In this document: positions 13,201 to 26,300 of the stretch, piece by piece
Layout of the letters: every line of letters starts with the position of its first letter
How positions within the stretch are numbered: the stretch's first letter is position 1
Source of the DNA: Plecoglossus altivelis
Lineage: Eukaryota > Chordata > Actinopteri > Osmeriformes > Plecoglossidae
Reading direction: 5' to 3'
Length of the DNA: 64,000 nucleotides
Assembly (NCBI GenBank): GCA_036571765.1
Contig: BROE01000024.1
Location: forward strand, 10,244,875-10,308,874
Notes under the pieces: model-generated
What the model saw: only the letters and a program-made list of their open reading frames with translations
What the model was told of the DNA's origin: nothing
The model's database searches: none
Program-made: the position numbers and the translations under genes

Positions 13201-14560
13201 GGCAATACAAGGTGAGAGACAGAAAAAGAGGAAAACAGTCAGAGAGAGACAGACAGAGAGCTTTCATTAATTCCATTTGATTCTGTAAAGGAGGATTATA
13301 GTGTGACCTTTGCAGAATCTATCCCAGCTCCATCATTTTTACTCATTATGCAAGAGGCCGATGAGAGGGGAGCTGACACCAGCCTCCTCAGGGGGCAATT
13401 AGACAGTAAATGAATCCTCTACAACTTTGTAAACTTGTTCTGTGTGTCTGGCTGAGTAAGGGTGTGGGGAGACAACACACAAAAACATAGAGAGCCTATT
13501 ATGACTTTAGGGCATTTCAAAAGACCTTTAAAGCAACCATTATCCCTAATGGATTTAGGTACAATTAAGGCAAAAAAGGGCTCATGTGAATATATTTAAC
13601 GTTACACATTTATCTTTAGAATGTGTTCTTAGACAGAAACTTTGTACTCTAACCTGACACATTAACTTAACCACTTACTGAGACTGGGTTTAAATTAAAC
13701 TCAGCTGATGACGAGATGTTTTTGTTCGGATACAGAAGTGCCAACCGTTAACCACTGGATCTCTATGGACTTGTTAGACTGAAGAATTTCTAACGGCTTT
13801 TTGGACCCATGTTCACAGGTTGACAGGCAGTCCACTATACCTTTCCTCACAGGGAACAGAGCATCTGCACAGATGCTGCTTTTCACATTCTAAAAGCCTT
13901 AATGCCACTTCAAAGGCTGCTCTCGAGTTCACGCCAATGTTTTGAACACACAAGCTAATTAGGGGTTAGATGTTGACATTGCAAACTGTTACGTATGTCT
14001 CTCTATGCAAAAAATGCTCCAGTTGAATTGTAATCACAGGCACAATGCATCCATGCAATCAGCAGGCTTGAGATTGTGCAGCATGCATGACACGGGTACT
14101 AAAACATGGTCACCTTCATTTTAGTTTTGTTTTACGAACATTTTCTAAGGCCAATCTTCACATAATGCGATTGGTGGGATTTGTGATCCCACAGCAACAA
14201 CAACATTCCCAGTATGGCTTCCTGTGCACATCTCACATAACTAATAAGCCAGTGTCACTATGTCCCTGCTGGGACAGACTATGGTACAGTATACTGGGGA
14301 GGGAGGATCTGCCTCACAGCTTCGCACCTTTTTGGAGAAGTCTTCTTGTACATCCTCTAATAAGGGAATGTGCCTTGTGCACCATTGGTTGACAGCACAG
14401 GATGTTCAGGATCCTTCAGAATACAGTGGGAGAAAGAGTACCTTTGACAGGGTTGAGAGGTTGTCAAGTGTTTATTAAACACACTGCCCCCGAAATACCC
14501 AACAAGGCTCATTGAGATGTAAAGCTCTGAAGTGGACTTCCAGACTCTCCGACACGTAAG
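13201..14560. other. Gene-free stretch
   Basis: No gene or element recognised. Unique AT-rich DNA. ORFs at 14087-14392 and 14260-14478 show no domain and no credible splice sites. Confidence 0.5.
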
Positions 14561-14589
14561 CCTGGTCACATAAGAAGAACAATGCCAGC

Positions 14590-15240
14590 CTCCCATTCCC
14601 TTCTCTGCTCTCTTGTTCGTGTTCTCTCATGCTTCTCCAGGTTGAGCCAGCCGTACAGTATCTAGCCGAAGACCATTTCCAGGGAACCAGTCAGCCCTTT
14701 GCTCTGTGCTGCTCCTTTGAATTAAAACTGGAGGAGCAGACGTACATTCTGACTGCTCTGAAGCTCACAATGGGGGCTCCCTCATCTCTAAGTGAGGAGG
14801 GGACACCGTGGCCCCCCTGAGCAACCTGTATCCCCCCCCTCCCCCCTCCTCCCCCACCTGCCCCCGCCCAGTCTGAAGTATCGGCTTTCACATTAGAGCT
14901 TAATAAGGAGGAGCAGCGGCTGCGTCTGCACCCGCCGTGCGTCTTTCATCTGTCCAATTACTGACAGGTTCCCCAAAAATCATATTCACCTTTTACCGTC
15001 CTTAATTACTTCTTTATCTTGGTAAGGTTTTTCCTGAGTGTCAGGTCTGGGTCCTGTGAAAGCCCGGCATGGCCCTGTCACCACGCTGGGATGAATGCAT
15101 TAATCAGGAGCTGATGTCCCCTGAAGAAAGAGCCGCAGTTAGGTTATATTACAGACACATTGTCTCAGCTTTCCGTTTGCTCCACGGGTGTCTTTTAGAC
15201 GCTGCTCGCATCACTGGGATACTCCTCTCTGTGAGCCTGA
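14590..15240. other. Candidate conserved non-coding enhancer block
   Basis: Repeat-free DNA flanking a C-rich tract. It has clustered homeodomain-type cores (CCAATTACT near 14955, TTAATTACTTC near 15001, GCATTAATCAGG near 15097) and the inverted word CTGTC...GACAG (14949-14966), which matches a Meis/TGIF-type half-site on each side of an ATTA core. The texture is that of vertebrate developmental enhancers. Conservation itself could not be tested, so the call is inference. Confidence 0.3.
14832..14865 (-). other. G-quadruplex motif on the minus strand
   Basis: On the plus strand there are four C runs of 8, 6, 5 and 5 bases separated by 1, 4 and 5 bases. The minus strand therefore satisfies the G(3+)N(1-7) four-run motif with long G runs and short loops. 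Confidence 0.75.
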
Positions 15241-16745
15241 TCCACAGTATTGTGTACTGTTATGTAGAGCTAGCCTGGTGGCGCAAAACACTGTATCCAT
15301 AAATGGCATCCAATGTAAAAGTGACAACAGGAACAAAAACCAAACTATGATGGTAGCCACTGTGGTTGTTTTGAATGGCGGTAGTTTGCGATTCGAGGAA
15401 GATTGGATCAAGTTTATCATGATCTACACATATACAGCTTTCTGATGTAATTCTGTATGTCAGTGTGGATGCAATTACTGTGAAAGAAAGTGTCAGCACT
15501 AATTGTTGCATTTAGTCTACAGTTTGAGGTCTCATTGGAACACTACCATTAGCATGCATATATTTTGCCTTAAGTCTAATTAAATTTGAGAGGTAATCTA
15601 ACCCAGGCTGTAAATTAAAATGTCTGATTTTCTAAATGTTAGTCATTCATCATTGTCTTGGAATCTCCAGACAATGTTTATTCAATCTGTTTGTGGACAA
15701 TGTAATAAGACATCTTGGCATGTGGATTTTACATGAAACAGCAACATGCGATTTTGATGAGGATGACATGTTTTAAATTCAGTATTAGGGGCTTCCTTGC
15801 AAAGGCAAACAAAGCTGCTATTAGACATTCATGACATTTATCTATGAACACTGTGTCTCGTAGGAAAATGAGTTTTCTCCCCTTTTCGTCTGTCTGCTAA
15901 TTATTGAAAACAAGATTTGCGTCTGATTAAGGCAGCGGATCGTTGCGCAGACACACACACGCTCATAACACCTGAGGTGATGGTGTAGGGGGGAGGACAC
16001 TGAGGTGGGGGAAGGGTGGGGTGGGTCGTCTATCCTTAAGCCTGTTTAGAAACAGATGCATGTTTTACATCAGCTGTTCTATCAAGGGGGATTAAATCAA
16101 ATCAGAAAAGTCTGGGTTGTTTTCTGCGGACGATTTCGTTTGAATTTGCGAGCGCTGAGAGCGTGTTTACATTGCTAGCTCAAATCTCTCACAATGAGAA
16201 TGCTCATGTGCTCTGATAGTCTTTGACTGACTGCTGTAGTCCGTCTTGTTGGGAAATTGCTAATAGTGTGTCTCAAGTGGCTGCAGTTTTTGATGCTTAT
16301 CATGCGTGAAGCTCTTTTTCTGCTTACCACGTAAATCAACAAACATAAGCTAGGCGTCTACTTGTGCATAAACAAACGCTACTCAAGAGGAGTAATAACA
16401 TGTGCTTTTCTCAATCTATGTGCCAAGCTGTCATGTCGAGTGTTGTGAGCAAGGAACCCCATGCTTTTTTTGTTTTGTTTTTCCGTGAAGTCAGCATTTG
16501 GCAAATTTAAATACTCTTGATTTTCTTTGGCATTCACCTGAAAAACATTGTTGACCTTTTTCTATTGCTGATCTTCACCTGTCTGCTCTGGATCTAGTGG
16601 ATGCTGAGTCTGCAGATTGGATAGCTCTGCTGGACTTGTGGACAAGTCATTAACAGACAGGGCTGAAATATTGCTCCCTAATAGAAAGTAAGACAAAATC
16701 ATGTTTATGGAAAATACATAGGTTGAGATGGCCTCTAGACGACGT
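15241..16745. other. Gene-free stretch
   Basis: No gene supported. Mostly unique AT-rich DNA, plus the G-rich tract at 15988-16025. The block at about 16080-16340 is repeat-free and could be another conserved element, but nothing specific identifies it. Confidence 0.5.
16007..16025 (+). other. G-quadruplex motif on the plus strand
   Basis: G runs of 5, 3, 4 and 3 bases separated by AA, T and T satisfy the four-run quadruplex motif. It lies in a wider G-rich patch with no gene nearby. Confidence 0.7.
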
Positions 16746-16775
16746 CAGACCTTTCAAATCTATTTGAAAGGTCTG
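16746..16775. repeat. Perfect 14-bp inverted repeat
   Basis: The left arm CAGACCTTTCAAAT (16746-16759) and right arm ATTTGAAAGGTCTG (16762-16775) are exact reverse complements separated by two bases. It is not a simple-sequence palindrome. No transposon ends or target duplications were recognised around it. Confidence 0.95.
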
Positions 16776-19700
16776 GAAAGTTAATGTTTAGTATTGCAGT
16801 GATATCTCCTTCTGTGGTTAAAAGTCCGAAATATTATCACCACATGTCATAAGCATATGTTCCCTAAGCGCTGTCAGCCACACAGCTGTGGAGAGTGTAA
16901 CCAGGCTTCACACATGTATTAACTTGTAACAGCATGGCTCCTGAATGTGAATTTCCACCTAAAAGGACATACCCAAATAACTGCAAACACTTCAGGACCT
17001 GAACTGCATTGTTACTGTGCATTTGTCCTTGTGTACGGATGCTGACTCTCCCGTATGTGTGGCTTCCACGTAAAATCAAACGACACTGTCAGTAATAGAG
17101 CGATTTGAAGTAGGTTGGTCTGAAGAGATCCTCTGGCCTTTCGGCCCTTCTGTCATAAACAGCTTCTCGTCCCGGGAGGGGGTGAAGTAATTGCACATTT
17201 TGTAGATACAGCACCTCCTGACCAAGTGCCCACTTAAATATTTATATTTCTCCCTGGCTATTCCCTTTAGACTGGCAAGTATCTCACTGCTATATTGAAA
17301 TCTGATGCAGAGGGTTTAAGAAACGTTACATTCCTTCCTCCCTCTGTTTAGTTGAAAAAGCATAATTACGTATGTACGGTATGTTAATAGTTAGATGTAG
17401 CATAGCGTAGATGTCAAACTTTGTGATGTTTTCCTGTGTTTGTGCAATGCTCAGGAGATGCTTGTGGCACTGTTGGAAGGTAACCCCACAGCTTGAGGTA
17501 GATGCAATGCGTGACTGCACACACCAGAACGTAAGTGGTAATTGATCTCGTTGCTGTCTATTCTCGGTCTCACAGCAATATTTCTCCAACAAGGGCCTCA
17601 ATACAAAAGCTTGATCAACATGCTGAATCATTACATGCCATACTCTAGCTGAGTCATCAATCATATCGGATAGGAAACCGAAGAGGTTTTTTTTTTTTTT
17701 TTTTTTTCCCCTTTGGTCCCCAACGGCACATACTCATATTTAAATGTTCAATGTCTTTGTTTTCGCTCGCTGAAATTCCACTACATGTCCCCAGCTTCAT
17801 GACCAATCGATGCAGAAGAGAGGCCTTTAACTTTTCACCTACAACTTATTCCACGTGGAGAAAAACAGACACAAGAAACAATTACATTTGTGAATGATCG
17901 AGTACAGGAGTGCTTTGTCTCCACTGCAGTGTCTATAGGAAATATTTCCAAGTGCGGCCCTTTTTTATATTCAGACTTTTAGGGACTATGAATAATGCAT
18001 TTACCATTCACCTTCATCCAGGTTGTGGCACAGAAGCATTGGGATGTGGTAAGATAAATGAAGAGGTTAGAAATGGGAACTCGATCGCACTCGCACTTGG
18101 TTCTCTGATTGGTGGCATTTTGTCAAATTGGGACATATTGTGTAAAACATGCACATATACTTTTATGAAGAGTTGTAAATGGGGAACAATTTGCCATCAA
18201 AACAACAGTTGAACATTAAGAAGTAGTTCTTTACTTTTTAGACTCATCTTTATGGGATAGCGTATGGTGTCCTAAGTACAGAACAGAAAGGATGACAGGA
18301 AGGTAGACAAAAAGAAACACGCATTAAAGAAAGAAATGACAGCTAGAGGAACAGAGCAGGAGGAAGAGATGAAGGAAGGTGAACAGAGGAAGGAGAGGAA
18401 AAAAGGGATGAACAGTGGTACCTCTGTGTTTATCTGAATCAGGTCACAAATTACCCATCAACAGCGGACCAGACACAGCACCTTGCGTCACCTGATCCAT
18501 CTGGTCCACAGAGAGGAACGGATCGCACAACACCAGCCATTTATCTCAGACGCCAGTCCACCACCGTGTTTGTTAAACACATTATCACAGGCTGTAATAT
18601 TATATCACAGCAAACAATACCAATGCAATCGTCTGTGGTCTTATTTCCTACCTAGCCCTAGCAGCAGACCCCATGGTTTTATTCCAGGATACAACAGGCT
18701 AGACAGGGGAGAAACACGCTAAGCCAGATGTTTTATTCCGCGGTGTGTTCGGGAGGTTGGATCTCTCGTCTCTTGGTGCTGAGCTAAGCTGTTTGAGACA
18801 AGCATCCTGGGAGCTGCCACCTTGCTGAGCTGCAGATGAAATCAGGTGTTCCTCGCAGAAGGATGCTCAATTTAACCACGAGCAGACCTTTAACAAAGCT
18901 CAGCAAAAAGTTTGTTTCAGGACCAAAATACTCAAACTAGTCCTCCCTGTAATAATATTTGTCGATAAATGCTTCACTTTCTTGGGAAATTAAGATGGGT
19001 TTTTTTGTGCAATTTTCTTTTTGTGCACCCTTGGCAGAATTTTCCCCAAACTGAATTATGGAGCAATTTGCTTTGTCTTTGATGTGATAAATATGAAGCC
19101 CTGCTGAAAAGAATGCAGACTGCAGGGAGAGTGGGAACGCCAGGCCAGCCTGTTAACGTGGGGATGTTTGCCTTCGATGCCTTAAAAACACTGATGCAGG
19201 CCTGGAGCTGCTGGGCTTCTCCTGTTCAGAAATGCTTAGTTCATAGTCCGGAGGAGTCTCATCTGGGCCGATTATACCGCTGTGGATAGAAATCTGATGA
19301 CTGTTCAGGAGGAGGGAAGGATGCTGACTGGTACTGTACTTTCAGACAGAGGACAGTAGAATAGTGTGGAGAGAGAAAGAGAGAGAGAGAGGGGGGGAAG
19401 CTGTAGGGGGTCTCGTACCCGTTATGACGACGAGGGCTGATATTAAGAACATTTATCTGTGATTAGGTTGAAAATGTGCTCTTCCCCCCATTTGCAACTC
19501 ACTTATTCCAGCAGACTCATTTGTTTTTCTGTTTTCTCACCCTGTCTGCATTTTTTAAATGGTTTTAGTTTTCTTTGTTTTGCTCTGTGGGGGAAAATCT
19601 GTGGAAAGGATGTTGTTAAGATCAAATCGATAGCGTGGCAACATTGAAGAGTTCCTTGGAATGGGTGACACAGCTTGGCAGTGGTCTGGTATTAGATTAG

Positions 19701-21490
19701 GGCTGCTGGGGAGAGAGGCCCAGATGATGAACAGTATCAATCATCCGGAGCTCCCGCTCGTGTGAACTTATTTGTGGGAGTCGACAAAACTGGCAATAAT
19801 GAAAGTTCACTGGTTTTCACCACTGAGGGTTTGTTGGTAAATTGGGGTTCTTCCACAGTGGCCGGTCACGAACCGATGAGTCTGAACAGGTGGAGAAGAA
19901 GAAACCAAGAGTTGCCAGGAACACGGAGTGCTTGGTCAATGCTTGATCGTAGCGCAGCAGTTGTCAAGTTGTACAGGGTTACACAGAGGGTTATTACTGT
20001 GTTTATCTCAGGGAGTCTTAAACACACGTCTGCTGACTGTAGATGCAGCCTGCTACGGCAGATCTGATGTATCACCTGAATTTAACAGAGCCAGAGCTCC
20101 TCTCAGGAGTTTTGGGCTGCTCTGGGTTCAACACCCCCTTGTCACATGACCAGCTTGTAATTGCCTCACTGGACCCAGAGCAGAGAGCAACCTGCTCTTT
20201 TCTCTCTCCTCCCTCTCTACTCCTGCTCAAGAGTGATCATCCTATCTCCCCTGAAAAGATCTGATAACATTACTGGAGAATTGCCCTCACTGTTGTCTCA
20301 GCCTCAAAGACAGTGTGGTGATGAGAGGAGTGCTAAGTGAGATTGATTGAACCCAGGTGGTCAGGAGTCTTGGTGTGTCAGAGGCATTTAGGCATGGATT
20401 GACTCATAAACTGCCAATCCGATGGATGGAGTTACAGCCGAGATGTGAGGGGGTGTTGTCTGGGGAGGGGCAGAATGCTGTAGCTCTCTTGCTCCACCCT
20501 GAGGCAAAGGTAAGAACTCCTGCTTGATGGCAGGGGTTGACAGCTGCTGGAAAAGGCCTGGTGATGTCATGACTTGAATTTATCATCATGAATTTACCCA
20601 GGTGGACTATGGCTGGACAAAAGGTAGAGAATGTGCTTTCAGTACTTCTCATGTTAGTCATCAATTTGACTTCTCTTGAAAACGCCGTTGTATTATTAAA
20701 TATTCAGCTGCATAAAAGCTCAAATATGTCATTTGGATTTTGAAAAATCACAACAAACTTGTCGCATATTGTACAGACCTATAATCTGGGTGGTTCCAAC
20801 ATAATGAAACAACTTCTACAATCCAAATCTTCACAGGGCTCTACAGGAGGGAAAAGGTCTAGCTCATTTGCATAATATTTCCATAATACATACATTATTT
20901 TGTGTAATTGCGTAGCCACCCCACTCAGCTCCCCAAAGCCAGTAGAAAAATCACAAAACTGCTGGTTATTCATCACAGTGGTGCCATATGTTACGTAATA
21001 GGTTACAGTAGCTCCATCCGCCAAACTAGAGGATTTGCATATTGATGGAATCTACTGTACCTTACAAACCCCTGCCCTCTCCCTTCACGCTGAAATTCCC
21101 ATTAATAACCAGGGTTTATTTGAATACCCAGAAACAAAGAGACATTTTTATTATTTGATTATTTACCTGTTCTTTGATATGATCACAATATTAACTTTTG
21201 AGAATGCAGAAATATTGTTGTACAATATTTGTTTCTCAGTTACAATATAGCCATTTAAAGAATCAGGGAAAGAAGATCTAAACTGTGAATGATCTGATGT
21301 TTTTATAACCTTGATCACTAGTCTCTACCATCTTTAATATTGTATTTCGAGTCTCTACAAAGCAAAATACACAAACTCATCTGTTTTGAAAGTTAAACAG
21401 GGCAAGCCCACCAATGACTTGCACACTGACACTGTTCCGTGTGGCATCCAGCGAGAGGGAGGGGCTTCCTTTCCACGGCACGGTGGGTGG
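16776..21490. other. Gene-free stretch
   Basis: No gene supported. A 21-base T run sits at 17687-17707 and a GA patch near 19375-19398. The block at about 18780-19250 is repeat-free, with TCF/LEF-like (CTTTGAT) and homeodomain-like words, but there is no firm basis for an element call. ORFs at 17910-18212 and 19762-20067 show no recognisable domain. Confidence 0.5.
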
Positions 21491-21870
21491 TGGAGGTGGG
21501 TGACAGAAAAGAAGGAAGGCGGAGAGTGGAGGAGGAGAAGAGAGGGGGAGGGAGAGAGGAAGAGAGAGGGGACAGAGAGAGGGAGATATGGGTATGAGAG
21601 GCACCGCTCTGACAGGCGTGTGCATGTGGGCACCAGTGGCTGATTTCACCCCTTTCAGCAGAAGGTGAGGCTGGGCTGATAATGATGCCACATCTATGCA
21701 GCAGAAGCAGAGTCTGGATGACTTTCTGCACAGTCACAGCTACTGTAGGGATAGAAAAATGGATTAAACACAGACAGACAGACACATGGACAGATAGACA
21801 GGCAGCCAGACAGCGAGACAGACAGCTGGACAGACACCAGGACAGACAGCTTGACAAACAGGCAAACAGG
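21490..21870. repeat. Purine-rich tract and (CAGA)n-like repeat
   Basis: A GA/GGA-rich tract (about 21490-21600) is followed by degenerate CAGACAGA-type DNA (about 21767-21862). The long opposing ORFs here (up to 160 codons, Ser/Leu/Cys-rich) are low-complexity translations. Confidence 0.85.
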
Positions 21871-23276
21871 TACACATACTTTGAGTGGCAGTATGGATTG
21901 GCTATTACAGACGTAAAGGTACAGAATGGGGTGTAAGTGGATGTTTTAAAGAGGCAGTTGAGTTCATCAAAACAAGATCAATGTTAACATCCACATATAC
22001 TTGGACAGACCAACATCCCCCATACTAAGTTTCTCAATTCATAATTAAGTATGACTATAAATATATAGTTTCTATGTTTCCACAATTTTGCAACTATTAC
22101 CTACTCTATCCTGCAGAATGCGACATTAATGCTGTTTTCGTAGTATAGTATTTTTTACAGCAATCAAGAATGAATAATAGAGAATGCAAAAATGTAAATA
22201 ACTAGCCACAGTGTTCCGTATATTGAAAAGGTCCTGGAAAATAATGTTGTTTGATAATTGCAAGTTTGTGCATTTACATCAGATATGTTTTGGTGTTTGT
22301 ATACGAGGAATGGTGCACTTTTGGGGTGTGCATTTGTTTGTGAGAGCGTGTGTTTCGCTCGTGGGTTTCAGATGTGAAAAGGGGGGCCTGGCAGAGCTCA
22401 AAGACACTTGAGAAGAGCGAGGAAAGTCTGGGGAGCGGGGCTGACGCACGCTGAGGCTCTGGGAGTAGGGGGGGGACTAGCTTGCAGATGGGCACAGCAG
22501 GGAGTGTGTGTGAGAGGTGGGATAGAGAAGAGATCTGTGAGGCACGACTCCAGCACTCCACCAAAGTAAGAGCCCCTCATCAGCTCCCATCCCACCTCGC
22601 CATATGCAAATGAGCTCCCCCGAGCGTGTGCAGACGCATCGGGCCGTCATCACATGCAGAGTAGAGGTGTCATAATATTTCACCCTGTGAGCTGTGGTTG
22701 ATAAGAACAATTATCTTGGAAAGAACAAATATCCCAGTGTTTATTCACATATTCTAGACCAGACACTGGGTCATTTTTTAGCTTTCTAGGATTCTAGAAT
22801 CTCTGTACTGACGCTTCAGGTTCAAAAGCAGTACAAAATCATAGGATGTCTACAGTGTCACTCCAAATCAGCCAAAATAGATGTCTATGTATTGTAGGTA
22901 CATATGAGTTTTTGTATTGAGTATTTGCACTGTGTGCATTTCTTTCTGTTGAGTGTCTGTTTAACTGTGCACATTATAGGTTTGAAATTCTAACATGTTA
23001 GAATACAAGAAAGCTGTTGCCCTCTGACTTGATTAGCCTTTCTTCTTTGGTGCTGGAGCCGAGGCAGGGAAACATCCAGACTGAGGTTTCTGTAATGTAA
23101 ATGACATCTGTCTGTTTTCTTCCTTTGGAGAAATAAATGAAGAGCTGAGGGCAAGGTCTTCATCCGTTCTGCTAGTAATAGTAAGAGACAGCAAGGTGAT
23201 CTTGGCACGATGCTTCAAATCTGTTCCAGGAATATGCCTCAACAATGACGAGGAGAAAGGATGCAGCATTCACGCT
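21871..23276. other. Gene-free stretch
   Basis: No gene or element recognised. Unique AT-rich DNA with a short G run near 22463-22470. Confidence 0.5.
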
Positions 23277-23318
23277 GCACAAACCCTAACCTTGCCCTGG
23301 CAACGTTTGGGTTTGTGC
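23277..23318. repeat. Near-perfect 20-bp inverted repeat
   Basis: The left arm GCACAAACCCTAACCTTGCC (23277-23296) pairs with the right arm 23299-23318 at 18 of 20 positions across a two-base spacer. An RNA or single strand could fold into a 42-base hairpin. The pairing stops sharply at both ends, and no transposon family was recognised. Confidence 0.9.
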
Positions 23319-26300
23319 TTGCTCGTAAATGCTCGTAAACAGAACACCCAGGAATGTTCGTTGTGTTTTATCTGTATGCGATCTGACACAGGGGAAACGT
23401 TTCAGAATTCGTTTTTTAATGGGACGAGCATAAATAAACGAAGAAAAGGGTTTTAGAAAATCACAGACGCAATCTCTTTGACAAATATGCCCCAAACCGA
23501 ATCCCTCACCTTCTACACGTCCCCTCAAGCTCCAGCAGCCACCGCCAACCCTCTCCGAAGATCTATCATGTCTGCCAACAGTTACCATGCATACCAGAAT
23601 GCATATTCTCTGATGTCAAATATACAAACAGCCTTGCAGTCCCTGGCACAGAAGAGCATATGAACTGTGTTCTTGTACGGCCCATGTCCGTCCCTAGGGC
23701 TGCTCAGACAAACACAGTGGAGCCACCAGCCTCCAAAACCACCATGGCCGCTATCAAATGGAGTGCGCAGAGGAGGGAGAGGCAGCATCGCTAATTGAAA
23801 GCCAAATAGTGGCATTCCTGTGGGACGGTCCCTTTTGTACACGGAGCGTGCGAAGTGCTCTGTATTTACAGGAAAAATCTGATTCTACAAACAACATGGA
23901 GCCCCCTTGAATGCTACAGGAGCCTCCTTGTGAGTGAGGCGCGTGTTGGTGAATGCGGGACGAACAGCTTGGTGTTCCCCCAAGGAATGGACCTGCCGAC
24001 TATCTGCAGCTGGTGCAAAGAATTGTCATTTCTAAATATTCACATATTTAATCAGCTGAAAGTACTCTTATGACAAACACACACACTCAGCCACAGACTC
24101 CACATGGGCTGGGAGAGAAGATGAGCTGGAGGGCTTGTGGAGTAAATGTTGATGCTTGTGCTGTTTTTAGTTTAATTTCTGTGACACATTATTAGAGCAC
24201 TGCTCATTGTAAGAAAATTGAATCATCAGAAAATGTGAGTGTAATGTGTTCTACAGTGGCAGTGCATTTGGCTGTTTTTGCAGCAGCAGCAGCAGTAAAG
24301 TGTGTAGCTCTTTATATCCTCACACTCCAACCATCTTAAGTGTATTTAATCTAAATGAGAACTCTAGTGTGTAACTAGATGACCATTTACATAATTGGCA
24401 TTGAATGATTTGGCTTCAATAATATCTGTTATTTGATATGCAAACGGTGGTATCTTAATCTATAACTTTTAAATTAAATATCAAATTGTGTTTTTTTTTC
24501 CCCAAGTTGGTTTTAAATCATTGTTCCATCAGTTTTTTTTTCTTTTTCTTTCATTTCTTTGACTCAGTTGCCACAAGAAGGTGATTGACATTTGGGAATG
24601 ATCTTGATTGCTCTATCATGTCCTTGTAGAAAATACACCAAACTGTGACCACATGTTTTCATGCAGATATACTTTGCTGATTTGAATACCTGACATGCTG
24701 TGAGTTCAAATAGAAAACACAGATTCTACTGGCTACCACGAATTCATATTAGCATAACATACTGAAGAGACCAATGTTGACAATACTGCTTGGATTAAAA
24801 TAATTTTGCCTCTTTTTATTGCGGTAAGTAAAAGATACAATGTGACAGCCATCTAAAACTGAAGATTGGTATGTTTATTACTGCAATGCACACCTGGGAA
24901 GATTTTGTGTGCATACATCTGAGAACTGGGTAACATTTCGATGCTGCAGAGAGATACAGAGGCAGCGTCAATTAGCCTGGCGTGTTGCTTTAACCTGTCA
25001 CCAGGATATCTAAGCCCCTTTTATCATGGTGCACACTGTGGAGTAGGAAAGGCATCATCTTTAATCATGGCTTGTGTTTTTTCTTTTTTTTTTTTCCTCG
25101 TTTTTTTTTGTTGCTTGGGTAAAAATATGTCCCCACGCCATACACAGTCTCTAGAAGGGCATGTTGTTTACTGCAGATTAACAAAGGGAAAGGAAGTCAA
25201 GACTCTGACACCAGGTATAAACGTAAACGAGGTGCCACAGTACCCCAACTAAGCTACTCCAGCAGAATTCTATTTGTAGTCTGGAAGAAGGAGAAGAGGG
25301 AGGAAAGAAAACTAAAAGATGGAGAGAAAGAAAGAGAAAGTGAGCGGGAGAGATTCGGGGGGACACTTTCCAACTGACATCCTTTTGAGTTTGTGATGTG
25401 TTAGTAAATTCAAGATTGACATTTAAAACAAAAAGCTATCCGTGCCTAGGTGATTGGAGTCGAGGCAACCCACTGGCAGCAGGACTGTAGCATGTATGTG
25501 CTGCATGGGACAGCGCTATCAACAAGGGTTTCACTTATATTTGCTACCCACCTAAGTGTGACCACGCATATGTCTTACACACTCACACACAGACACATAC
25601 AAATGCACCAGGCCTCTCCGGTAGCTGGAAACGTGTTTAGAAGAATGGACAAAAACCAACAATCACCTAACGTGGGGAACATCAAATCAACAAGGGCATG
25701 TTGAAAGTCATATCTTGGGTATCAGGGCTTGTTGCTTTACTTTTGAATCCAACAGCCCTCTGAAAATACCTTCCTTACAGGGTAGGTGACTGCCAGAAAA
25801 TCTATCAGGTTCAAGTGGTTCACCGGTTAGTTTTGTATAACGACACTCCACACTTGTGGGAATCTCCACATGGTAGCTGCTGAGTGTGTTTGCACAGGTC
25901 AGGGGACTTCTCATGAACATGGAATATTAAGCAACGGAAGCATTTTTCTGCTATGCTTGTTGCAAGAACACCACATAAGACCGTCCCAAATCTGTTCAAA
26001 GTGAAGAACTATTTCGAGTTGCGTTGCGTGTATTCAAAAAAATAATTATGTGGGAACTTTTTCTGGAAAAGCTTTATGGTGTTCCAATAATCAGGTCACT
26101 ATTTACTTGCAATGCAGAGGCTAGTAGCAGACCTTTAGATATGGCTGTTGATTTACTGCATCCTGGCAAGCCATCCTGCCCCTCTCATTGGGTACTTGTT
26201 ACAGTTGACACCAGGATGAATGACAGCCTTGTTTTGCACATCATAATGGTTCCTCCAGAGTTCCATTAAGGTAGGAACCCATGTGCATGGAACATTCTAA

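Noticed and set aside
21393..21875. 160-codon minus-strand ORF with Ser/Leu/Cys runs
   Set aside because: Lies in purine-rich and CAGA repeats. The apparent membrane-like character is compositional.
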